Part shown: piece by piece, positions 1 through 5,485 of the stretch
Position numbering within the stretch: position 1 is the stretch's first letter
Layout: each line of letters opens with the position of its first letter
Source: Candidatus Binatia bacterium
GTDB lineage: Bacteria; Desulfobacterota_B; Binatia; UBA9968
DNA: 8,175 nucleotides
Reading direction: 5' to 3'
Assembly: GCA_025922795.1 (NCBI GenBank)
Contig: JAICHC010000095.1
Span: 1-8,175, forward strand
Position numbers and translations under genes: made by a program
The notes under the pieces: model-generated
What the model saw: the letters and a program-made list of their open reading frames with translations, nothing else
What the model was told of the DNA's origin: nothing
Databases searched by the model: none

Positions 1-452
1 CCCGCCGGCGCATCGGTTCGCAGCGCGCTGCTCGCATCCCAGATCGTCGAGTGGCGAATGCCGCGAAAACGATCTGGGCTTGCCGCTCCATGCGCTTCGA
101 GCACCGCGACCACCTTGTCTCCCAGAGTTAGATCGGCATGCCCGACGATGGCCGCCGCGACCCGCGTTTCGATCGCCGGATCGGCGTCCACTCGACTGGC
201 CACCTGATCGAGAAATTCCGTCTCGCCGACCGGCCGTAACTCTTCAGGACCCCCTTGACGATAAGAGTAACGGCATTCGACCGCGACGGTCGAAACCACG
301 TTGTGACCGCTACCTAGGTCCTGGAGCAACTCGCCAAGCAAATAATCTTTCGGCGGCCGCTCCCACAGGTGATGATGCGCATCGCAGATCGGCAGCTCGG
401 GATCAATCGGAGTTTCGTCGGCGGCTCTAGGATTGTGAGTTTCGATTGCCAT
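1..452 (-). CDS. Amidohydrolase family protein (amidohydrolase_2 / COG3618 type), N-terminal part, runs off the window
   Basis: The reading frame is open from an ATG at 452 down to base 1, giving about 150 residues without a stop; the C-terminal part lies outside the window. Near the N-terminus is the segment I-C-D-A-H-H-H-L-W-E (residues about 22-31). This is the classic first metal-binding strand (HxH) of TIM-barrel amidohydrolases of the PF04909 group, whose members hydrolyse lactones, decarboxylate or cleave C-N/C-O bonds. Residues about 55-60 (V-A-V-E-C-R-Y) and the later F-R-G-I-R segment also fit the first barrel strands of COG3618 proteins. The substrate cannot be told. The ATG lies 16 bases after the stop of the MFS exporter on the same strand, so the two are probably co-transcribed. 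The ribosome binding site is weak, which suggests translational coupling. Family certainty is high, function within the family is open. Confidence 0.88.
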   Translation of the reverse strand, partial: MAIETHNPRAADETPIDPELPICDAHHHLWERPPKDYLLGELLQDLGSGHNVVSTVAVECRYSYRQGGPEELRPVGETEFLDQVASRVDADPAIETRVAAAIVGHADLTLGDKVVAVLEAHGAASPDRFRGIRHSTIWDASSALRTDAPA

Positions 453-468
453 TCTACATTCAGCCGTT

Positions 469-1626
469 TTAGCGAATCCGCCATGCTTGGGGCAGCGCAA
501 AATGTATCGCCAACATCGCCAGCGTGCCTGCCGCGGCCATTAAAATCACCGCCCACTCCGTGCCGTAGAGCGCCGCCAACGAACCGATCGCCATGCTTCC
601 TAGCGTCATCACCACCTGGCTCATGTGGAACAGCGCGATGGCGCGGCCGCGAAACTCCGCCGGTGAATAGCTTTGAATCACGGTTTGCACGAGCGCGTGA
701 GAGCAGACGTTGGCGAATCCGACGATGATCATGAGCGCCATCGACAACTGAAACCAGGGCGACGCGGCAAAGGCGACGACCCCGAGGCCGTATAACGCGA
801 CGCCGCCGAGCATGAACAAACCGCGCGGCATGCGGTCGCCGAAAGTGGCGATCATCATCGCGCTCCCCAGGGCCCCGATGCCCATGGCCGTCAGAAGAAA
901 TCCCTGGCCGGAAGCGCCGACGTCGAGAATATCCCGGGCAAAGACCGGCAAGAGCGTGGTGAACGGCACGATCAATAGCGAAGCAAACATCACCACAAGG
1001 AGCGCGGTGCGCACCTCGAGGTTGCGCCAACTGAACTTCCAACCTTCGACGATGCTCGCGGCGAAGGAATCGGTGTGGCCGGGTCGGCCGCCTGCCCCCG
1101 AAGCCGCCGCCGCGTGCAAGCGCAATGTCCAATAAGTGGCGAGAAAATAGAAAATCGCCTGGATGGCGAAAGCGCCGCCGGTGCCGAACGCGACGATCAG
1201 CACTCCGGCGAGCGCCGGCCCCGTGCTCCTGGCCACATTGAAGATGATCGAGTTGAGACCGATGGCGTTGGTGAGGCCTTCCCTTGGCACTACGTCGCCG
1301 ATGATGGCGGCCCGTGCCGGTTGTTGAAAGGTCTGGACACAAGCCATGGCAAAAGCGGTCACGTAGACATGCCAGGGCTGGATTTGACCCGCAAAGATCA
1401 GTATCGCGAGCGCTCCGAACATGGCGCCGTCGATGATTTGGGCAATCAGAATCTGCGTCTTGCGCGAATAGCGATCAGCGGCGCTGCCCGCAATGGGCGA
1501 CAAGAATAGAATCGGAATCGCCTGCACGCCGCGCACCAGGCCGAGCTGCACCGTGGAGTCGGTCAGCTCGTAGATCAGCCAGCCGCGCGTCACCTGATCC
1601 ATCCAGAACGCCATCGATGTAAACAC
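469..1626 (-). CDS. MFS transporter, MFS_3-like exporter (copy MFS-1); true N-terminus lies upstream of this start
   Basis: A 385-residue multi-pass inner-membrane protein with about 11-12 hydrophobic helices. It carries the Major Facilitator signature loop after helix 2 (G-S-A-A-D-R-Y-S-R-K, residues about 47-56) and a matching loop in the second half (F-G-D-R-M-P-R-G). The pattern W-M-D-Q-V-T-R-G-W-L-I-Y-E-L-T and the central A-R-S-T-G-P-A-L-A-G are typical of the MFS_3 / EntS-like group of exporters; the substrate is unknown. It is roughly two-thirds identical, by eye, to MFS-2 upstream. The only in-frame standard start is the GTG at 1626, but this lies inside helix 1. Translation upstream of it still resembles MFS-2 (R-D-Y-R-L-L-W-F-G-H against R-E-Y-R-L-L-W-Y-G-Q), and the frame stays open to 1818 with no ATG, GTG or TTG. 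The 5' end is therefore either frameshifted or uses an unusual start. Stop TAA at 469-471; the amidohydrolase follows 16 bases later. Confidence 0.88.
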   Translation of the reverse strand: MFTSMAFWMDQVTRGWLIYELTDSTVQLGLVRGVQAIPILFLSPIAGSAADRYSRKTQILIAQIIDGAMFGALAILIFAGQIQPWHVYVTAFAMACVQTFQQPARAAIIGDVVPREGLTNAIGLNSIIFNVARSTGPALAGVLIVAFGTGGAFAIQAIFYFLATYWTLRLHAAAASGAGGRPGHTDSFAASIVEGWKFSWRNLEVRTALLVVMFASLLIVPFTTLLPVFARDILDVGASGQGFLLTAMGIGALGSAMMIATFGDRMPRGLFMLGGVALYGLGVVAFAASPWFQLSMALMIIVGFANVCSHALVQTVIQSYSPAEFRGRAIALFHMSQVVMTLGSMAIGSLAALYGTEWAVILMAAAGTLAMLAIHFALPQAWRIR

Positions 1627-1822
1627 ATGGCCGAACCAGAGGAGGCGGTAATCGCGATATTTGAGCGACGCCAGAGCGCGCAGGCGCAGCAGGGCGGCTA
1701 GCGGCTGCCATTCGCCGGCGGAAGTCGATTGGGCGCTATTAAGCGCTTCGTCTCCGCCGCTGTCTTTATCCGGGATCGGCGAATTCAGAAAAAACTCCGA
1801 GGCGGTATGAACGAAATTTCAC
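1627..1822 (-). other. Start-less or frameshifted 5' end of MFS-1
   Basis: This stretch continues the MFS-1 frame upstream of the GTG at 1626 and ends at a TGA at 1819-1821. It contains no standard start codon, yet its translation aligns with the N-terminus of MFS-2: S-E-F-F-L-N-S here against M-E-F-T-L-R-S there, then the shared L-R-L-R-A and Y-R-L-L-W segments. An AGGAG at 1831-1835 is followed, 8 bases on, by GTG at 1820-1822, but that GTG is in another frame and stops after 18 codons. A run of six T on the minus strand (1789-1794) lies between. One T fewer would join the GTG to the exporter frame. Either the run has slipped (mutation, phase variation or an assembly error), or initiation is non-canonical. 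Confidence 0.6.
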
Positions 1823-1836
1823 AACGCGGTCTCCTG

Positions 1837-1866
1837 CCTATAACACGCCCCCGAGTTACGCGTCCA
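1837..1866 (-). promoter_or_regulatory. Putative promoter of MFS-1, shared in layout with MFS-2
   Basis: On the minus strand, TGGACG (1861-1866) and TATAGG (1837-1842) are separated by 18 bases, with TG one base before the -10 (extended -10). The MFS-2 upstream region has TGGACC and TATAAA at exactly the same spacing, and both copies share GGCTGGAC at the -35 and GCGTGyTATA at the -10. Keeping these blocks while the spacer changes is the main support. The individual hexamers are only moderate matches to the sigma-70 consensus. Confidence 0.5.
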
Positions 1867-1875
1867 GCCGTTGGA

Positions 1876-1922
1876 AATGATCGCTGATGATTCAATCACA
1901 TTGAAGTACTTCGAAGATCATT
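1876..1922. promoter_or_regulatory. Nested dyads upstream of the MFS-1 promoter, possible regulator site
   Basis: Within 47 bases there is a 7-bp inverted pair (AATGATC / GATCATT), a 6-bp hairpin with a 3-base loop (TTCAAT-CAC-ATTGAA) and a 10-base perfect palindrome (GAAGTACTTC). The block is AT-rich compared with its surroundings and ends 10 bases upstream of the putative -35 of MFS-1. That is where a transcriptional activator or repressor could bind. No regulator gene is in the window. A role is inferred from symmetry and position only. Confidence 0.35.
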
Positions 1923-2106
1923 GATTGGTAAGATATACGGACAGGGCGAGTCGTGGAAAGCGCGGAGGCCACGAGTCAAAGAGCGCTTTCACAGACGGAA
2001 CCGTTCAAAGAGCGGAGCGGGTGGTGCCGATGGAGCACAGACACATCGCCCACGCACGTCGTCGAGATATTTTTGAAAATCCCCACTGAGCGATGGTGGC
2101 GAATGG

Positions 2107-2499
2107 CTATTTAAACAGGCCTTCTTTCTCCAGCTTCCGCACCACGCGCTCATCGACCAGATCTTCGGCCTTCAGCTTGCTGAACTTGGGATCGATGCGG
2201 CTCAAGATGCGTACCGTGTTGCGCACGCCGTCGACGGTGGGAAATATTCGCCGGCTGTAGAGCGACCGTATGGCCTCATAACCGGCAACGCCGTCCTCGA
2301 CCTGCGGCAGGCGCAACCATTTCATCAAGATATTGACGACGCGTTGCTTGTTCGCCGGCTCTTGAATCCGTGTCGATCTGTCAAACGAGCCTTGCCCGTC
2401 GATGCCTCGCCAACTACGCGACGCCACGATCGCCGCAAGAACCGAAGCAAAATCACGAGAAATCCGCACTCCGATCACTCCAGTACTCCATCGATCCAA
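2107..2499 (-). pseudogene. 3' remnant of an ABC transporter substrate-binding protein gene (NMT1/TauA/SsuA-like)
   Basis: The last 75 or so residues of this 130-residue frame look like the C-terminus of an NMT1/TauA-type periplasmic binding protein: a helix ending I-L-M-K-W-L-R-L, then Y-E-A-I-R-S-L-Y, then D-G-V-R-N-T-V-R-I-L, then A-E-D-L-V-D-E-R-V-V-R-K-L-E-K-E-G-L-F-K. This order, ending in an x-L-x-K-E-G-(F/L)-F-K tail, is what I know from that family. Full proteins are about 320-340 residues, so the signal peptide and ligand lobes are missing. The first 45 or so residues do not look like the family, and the proposed ATG at 2499 sits just beside an ACTCC repeat array. The homologous part probably begins near 2430. 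An AGAGGAAGG stretch upstream of the ATG could still permit translation, but a working binding protein is impossible. No permease or ATPase gene is nearby. Confidence 0.65.
2468..2497. repeat. ACTCC short repeat array (right copy matches the one at 4011-4030)
   Basis: ACTCC occurs at 2468, 2477 and 2485, followed by GATCC at 2493, so the spacing is 8-9 bases. The 15 bases at 2477-2491 (ACTCCAGTACTCCAT) match 4011-4025 (ACTCCAGAACTCCAT) at 14 of 15 positions in the same orientation. The array lies between the stop of MFS-2 (2513) and the beginning of the binding-protein remnant. Confidence 0.6.
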
Positions 2500-2512
2500 C
2501 CCTTCCTCTTTC

Positions 2513-3853
2513 TCACCGTATCGTCCGCGCCTTGGGATCGAAGACGAAGAGCCCCACCATGCAGAGCGTGCCGACGATGCTCATCGCCGCCGCGGCCCAA
2601 GGCGCGCCGATCGCCGCCGACAAGGCGCCGATGAGCGTGCCGCCAAGAAGCAATAACACCTGATTCATGTGAAAGATCGCGATCGCCCGGCCGCGAAACT
2701 CGGGCGGCGAGTAACTTTGAATGACGGTTTGCACGAGCGCGTGGGAACTCACATGGCAAAGTCCAATGGCCGCCATCAAAACCATCGACAGCGAGAACCA
2801 GGGCGACGCCGAGAAGACCACCACGAGCACGCCGTAAAGCATGACGCCGACCAGCATCATGATGCCGCGCGGCATGCGGTCGCCGAAGGTGGCAATGATC
2901 ATCGCGCTGCCGAGCGCGCCGATCCCCATCGAGGTCAAGAGCAGCCCCTGCCCTTGCGCGCCCACCTCGAGAATGTCGCGCGCGAAGATCGGCAACAGCG
3001 TCGAAAAAGGCACCATGAAGAGCGAGGCGACGATCACGATCAATAGGCTGCTGCGAACCTCGTCTTTGCGCCAGGAAAATTTCCACCCCGTCACGATGCT
3101 GCGCGCGAAGGATTCGTTCTGGCCGCCGTGACCGTGTCGCGCCGCAGCCGCGCGCCGCCCCGATTTCATTTGCGTCGTCCAGATCGTCGCGAGAATAAAA
3201 AACAGACCTTGGACGCCGTAGGCCACCCCGGTATTGAAAGCAGCGATCAACACGCCCGCCAGGGCCGGGCCGGTGCTGCGCGCCATGTTGAAAATGACGG
3301 CGTTGAGACCGATGGCGTTCGTCAGATTCTCAGGCGGCACTGTGTCGGAGATCATCGCGGCGCGGGAAGGCTGAAGAAACACTTGGACGGAGGCCATGAG
3401 AAACGCGGTCAAATAGACGTGCCACGGCTCGATGAGACCGAAAAGAATCAGTGCCGCCGTGGCGGTGAAAATAAAACCGATGGCGAACTGCGCCGTCACG
3501 ACCAGGAACTTGCGCGAGTAGCGGTCGGCGACGCTGCCGGCGATGGGCGATAAGAACAAGAAGGGGATCGCCTGAATGCCGCGGACCAGACCCAGTTGCA
3601 GCGCGGAGTCGGTCAGTTCATAGATGAGCCAGCCGCGCGTCACCTGATCCATCCAGACACCGAGCGATGCGAAGACCTGCCCGTACCAGAGCAGGCGGTA
3701 CTCCCGGTGGCGCAGCGCGTCGAATGCGCGCAGGCGCAACAAGAATCGGATCGGATAGCTAAGCGGCTTTTCGTTTGCGTTTACGGCGCTCGGGCCGGCC
3801 GGAGCATCGGCCGGTTCTTGTTGGCTCGACCGTGATCGCAGAGTGAACTCCAA
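2513..3853 (-). CDS. MFS transporter, MFS_3-like exporter (copy MFS-2)
   Basis: A 446-residue inner-membrane transporter with about 12 hydrophobic helices after a hydrophilic N-terminal tail of about 50 residues. The family loop after helix 2 reads G-S-V-A-D-R-Y-S-R-K (residues about 106-115), and the second-half counterpart reads F-G-D-R-M-P-R-G. Helix 1 is followed by W-M-D-Q-V-T-R-G-W-L-I-Y-E-L-T-D. This places it in the MFS_3 / EntS-like exporter group; the cargo is unknown. It is a close paralogue of MFS-1. The start given is a TTG with no visible Shine-Dalgarno. No ATG or GTG exists between the upstream in-frame TAG (3887-3889) and helix 1, so the exact start is uncertain. An in-frame ATG at 3899-3901 is cut off by that TAG after four codons. 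MFS-1 shows a similar irregular start. The transcript probably begins near 3905 at the promoter described separately. Stop TGA at 2513-2515. Confidence 0.9.
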   Translation of the reverse strand: MEFTLRSRSSQQEPADAPAGPSAVNANEKPLSYPIRFLLRLRAFDALRHREYRLLWYGQVFASLGVWMDQVTRGWLIYELTDSALQLGLVRGIQAIPFLFLSPIAGSVADRYSRKFLVVTAQFAIGFIFTATAALILFGLIEPWHVYLTAFLMASVQVFLQPSRAAMISDTVPPENLTNAIGLNAVIFNMARSTGPALAGVLIAAFNTGVAYGVQGLFFILATIWTTQMKSGRRAAAARHGHGGQNESFARSIVTGWKFSWRKDEVRSSLLIVIVASLFMVPFSTLLPIFARDILEVGAQGQGLLLTSMGIGALGSAMIIATFGDRMPRGIMMLVGVMLYGVLVVVFSASPWFSLSMVLMAAIGLCHVSSHALVQTVIQSYSPPEFRGRAIAIFHMNQVLLLLGGTLIGALSAAIGAPWAAAAMSIVGTLCMVGLFVFDPKARTIR

Positions 3854-3911
3854 ACTGGCCGAAGGAGACGAGGCGGCTCGCAGACCCTAAAGCCGGGGCA
3901 TCGGAATATTT

Positions 3912-3941
3912 TTTATAGCACGCGGTCACAAACAAGGTCCA
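3912..3941 (-). promoter_or_regulatory. Putative promoter of MFS-2
   Basis: On the minus strand, TGGACC (3936-3941) and TATAAA (3912-3917) lie 18 bases apart, with TG one base before the -10. The same blocks at the same spacing precede MFS-1 (1837-1866). A start of transcription near 3905 would leave only a few bases before the in-frame ATG at 3899-3901, which is soon stopped by TAG. Confidence 0.5.
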
Positions 3942-3961
3942 GCCAGGCATTGAGAAAGTAG

Positions 3962-4030
3962 AGTGCTGGAAGGTTGGAGCAATGGAACATTAGGTTTTCT
4001 GACCCCCAACACTCCAGAACTCCATTACTC
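3962..4030. repeat. Facing TGGA / TCCA short-repeat arrays forming an imperfect inverted repeat
   Basis: The left arm (3962-3985) has TGGA at 8-base intervals. The right arm (4009-4030) has ACTCC at 4011 and 4019 and ACTC at 4027, also every 8 bases. The arms can pair at about 15 of 24 positions around a 19-base centre. The right arm shares 14 of 15 bases with the array at 2477-2491, on the other side of MFS-2. It may be a decayed intergenic repeat element. Confidence 0.5.
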
Positions 4031-4048
4031 ATCATCATGACAGTTCTT

Positions 4049-4075
4049 CCACCGAGGCCACTCCAGTTTCGGTGG
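4049..4075. other. Hairpin in the GT9 leader / divergent region
   Basis: CCACCGAGGC (4049-4058) pairs with GTTTCGGTGG (4066-4075): ten pairs including two G-U, with a 7-base loop. No T run follows on either strand, so it is not an intrinsic terminator. It may be leader RNA structure or an operator. Confidence 0.4.
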
Positions 4076-4115
4076 CTACGAAATCGCGAAAATCCATGAT
4101 AGCCTGCGAGCCTAT

Positions 4116-4150
4116 GCAGCGCGTTTGGCGCTGCTAGGATCGAGCTAGCA
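4116..4150 (+). promoter_or_regulatory. Two overlapping, mutually exclusive hairpins ahead of the GT9 gene
   Basis: Hairpin A pairs GCAGCGC (4116-4122) with GCGCTGC (4128-4134) around a 5-base loop. Hairpin B pairs TGCTAG (4132-4137) with CTAGCA (4145-4150) around a 7-base loop. They share bases 4132-4134, so both cannot form fully at once. The GAGGAG ribosome binding site begins 15 bases downstream (4165). The layout would suit a leader switch, but there is no T run and no leader peptide with an obvious amino-acid bias. Confidence 0.35.
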
Positions 4151-4178
4151 CGAGCGCCGTTCGTGAGGAGTGACGACT

Positions 4179-5309
4179 TTGCCTGACTCGACTCGACAGC
4201 CTTGGCGCTACCGCCTGGATCAATCGATCCGCGATCTCGTTATGAGGATCATTGGCTGGTTGGCGCCGGAATTCAACCCAGCCGACGTCGATCCGCGCAG
4301 TCCGTCAATCAATAACATTCTGCTGGTTCGAGCGAACTTCCGCATGGGTAATGCCGTTCTCGCGCTTCCGGCCATCGCCGCATTTCGGAAAACATTTCCC
4401 GACGCGAGAATCGATTTTGTCGGCTCACCGATCTCGGAACTGCTCTTCGAGCAGCAGCCTTTGAACCATCACTACGTGGCGCCGCGGCGATTTCCCCAAG
4501 TGCTCTGGCAATACCCGCGCCTGATGCGCAAGCTGCGCGCTCAAGGTTACGATTTAGCCGTTGATGTGAGTTGTTCTCAATCCGGGGGCGCCGCTTTCAT
4601 TATCGGTTTATCGGGCGCGCGAATCCGTGCCGGCATTGCCGGGAAGTGGGATCGTTTGTTCAACCTGAAGATTGCAAAACCGCGACATCCAAACAAATAT
4701 CGGAAACTGACCGAGCTCTTCGCCGCTTTGAATCTAGACTCTGTCAACTCCGTGGGGTCTGTCGAATTCTCAAACGTGGAAAAGCAAGCGGCACTGACAG
4801 AGCTACAATCCCTTGTTGGCGAGAATAGCGGAAAGACCGTAGGCGTGTTTGTCGGCGGCCGAAAGCTCCGCGGCAAACGCTGGCCGATGGAGCATTTCGC
4901 CGGAGTGATCCACGAACTTCATCAACGCGGCATTCGCGTCATCACGTTTTTTGGTCCCGAGGAAAAAGACCTGGCCGATTCGCTCCACGCTTCCGTGGAC
5001 CCGTCCATCCCGATCATCTTCGAACCCTCCGTGCGAAAATTTGCCGCGATGATTTCACGCCTCGATCTGTTGATTTGCTGTGACTCAGGCCCCATGCATC
5101 TCGCCTGCGCCGCCGGTGTCCGCGTCGTGGCGATCTTTCGGGAAGAAGACGTCCAGCGCTGGTCGCCGCCGGCCAGCGCAGCAAGGACTGTTACCGCTCC
5201 GAACGGCGTCGCTGCCGTCACCGTCGTGCAAGCCGCTCTCGATGAGCTTGCCCTCGTCAAACCCTCCGGCTCTGGACCGATAAAACCGCAAGCCGCCGTG
5301 CAAGGCTGA
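4179..5309 (+). CDS. Glycosyltransferase family 9 (ADP-heptose:LPS heptosyltransferase-like)
   Basis: GT9 enzymes move heptose from ADP-heptose onto the inner core of lipopolysaccharide at the cytoplasmic face of the inner membrane. Two Rossmann-like halves are visible. The N-terminal half opens with N-I-L-L-V-R-A-N-F-R-M-G-N-A-V-L-A-L-P-A (residues about 46-65). The C-terminal half has V-G-V-F-V-G-G-R-K-L-R-G-K-R-W-P and F-G-P-E-E-K, then the nucleotide-sugar motif C-D-S-G-P-M-H-L-A-C-A-A-G-V (about 301-314), which matches the family's (N/S)DSGPMHLA signature. The length (376 residues) fits. The frame also offers a GTG at 4170, but the GAGGAG at 4165-4170 overlaps it; the TTG at 4179 has an 8-base spacing and is preferred. 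In the R-M-G-N-A segment the family usually has R-(L/F)-G-D, so the D is replaced by N. No other LPS gene is nearby, so the exact acceptor is unknown. Confidence 0.88.
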   Translation: MPDSTRQPWRYRLDQSIRDLVMRIIGWLAPEFNPADVDPRSPSINNILLVRANFRMGNAVLALPAIAAFRKTFPDARIDFVGSPISELLFEQQPLNHHYVAPRRFPQVLWQYPRLMRKLRAQGYDLAVDVSCSQSGGAAFIIGLSGARIRAGIAGKWDRLFNLKIAKPRHPNKYRKLTELFAALNLDSVNSVGSVEFSNVEKQAALTELQSLVGENSGKTVGVFVGGRKLRGKRWPMEHFAGVIHELHQRGIRVITFFGPEEKDLADSLHASVDPSIPIIFEPSVRKFAAMISRLDLLICCDSGPMHLACAAGVRVVAIFREEDVQRWSPPASAARTVTAPNGVAAVTVVQAALDELALVKPSGSGPIKPQAAVQG

Positions 5310-5395
5310 AACCTGCATCCGTCTCTCCTGCCGTGTCGGCGTCAACTTTCTTAGCCGTTGGAATCTGCCGCTGCGATTTTCTTTGAATTAAGAAT

Positions 5396-5429
5396 TTTGC
5401 AGCGAAAAAACTCTGAAATTCCCTGCAAA
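5396..5429. promoter_or_regulatory. Inverted repeat upstream of the small membrane-protein gene
   Basis: TTTGCAG (5396-5402) and CTGCAAA (5423-5429) form a perfect 7-bp inverted repeat with a 20-base centre. Alternative pairing of GAATTT (5392-5397) with AAATTC (5416-5421) is possible. The arms are 27 bases apart, between two and three helix turns, and sit 57 bases before the ATG. They may be an operator or leader structure. I did not find a convincing promoter pair here. Confidence 0.35.
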
Positions 5430-5485
5430 TCGTTGGCGCATCGATTGCTCATTGTGGAGTCATGATTCGCTCAGGAGGGGATCTC

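Larger units (their letters stand above)
1823..2106. other. Intergenic region between the binding-protein remnant and MFS-1
   Basis: I see no gene here. Next to MFS-1 lies its promoter (1837-1866). Just upstream is an AT-rich cluster of dyads: the outer pair AATGATC (1876-1882) / GATCATT (1916-1922), the hairpin TTCAAT-CAC-ATTGAA (1891-1905) and the perfect palindrome GAAGTACTTC (1903-1912). Further left in the transcript direction are two alternative stems: TCGTGG/CCACGA (1951-1956 with 1969-1974) and GAAAGCGC/GCGCTTTC (1956-1963 with 1983-1990). No T run follows either on either strand, so neither is a convincing terminator. Bases 2000-2106 show nothing recognisable. Confidence 0.55.
3854..4169. 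other. Divergent intergenic region between MFS-2 and the GT9 gene
   Basis: This region holds no gene that I recognise. From left to right it contains the MFS-2 promoter (3912-3941), two facing arrays of TGGA and ACTCC short repeats (3962-4030), a 10-bp hairpin with two G-U pairs (4049-4075), and two overlapping hairpins (4116-4150) just ahead of the Shine-Dalgarno of the GT9 gene. I could not identify a convincing plus-strand -35/-10 pair for the GT9 gene. Confidence 0.5.

Noticed and set aside
80..430. Plus-strand open frame of 116 codons at the left edge
   Set aside because: It is opposite the amidohydrolase, whose DAHHHLW motif makes the minus strand the coding one; the plus translation is Pro/Arg-rich without features.
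314..1342. Minus-strand open frame of 342 codons overlapping MFS-1 and the amidohydrolase
   Set aside because: Arg/His-rich translation with no family pattern; it is the off-frame shadow of MFS-1. The corresponding off-frame in MFS-2 (2475-3086) looks alike only because the genes are paralogues.
1951..1990. Hairpins GAAAGCGC/GCGCTTTC and TCGTGG/CCACGA as terminator of the binding-protein remnant
   Set aside because: No T run follows the stems on either strand and the two stems exclude each other.
2513..3853. EntS (enterobactin exporter) as specific gene name for the MFS copies
   Set aside because: Only family-level motifs are shared; no siderophore synthesis or uptake gene is nearby, so a gene symbol is not justified.
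3962..4030. CRISPR-like array
   Set aside because: The units are only 8 bases with no spacers and the two arms face each other; this is a short tandem or inverted repeat, not a CRISPR.
5462..5485. Upstream in-frame ATG for the small membrane protein
   Set aside because: The AGGAGGGG that would drive translation is inside this extension and is ideally spaced for the ATG at 5486.
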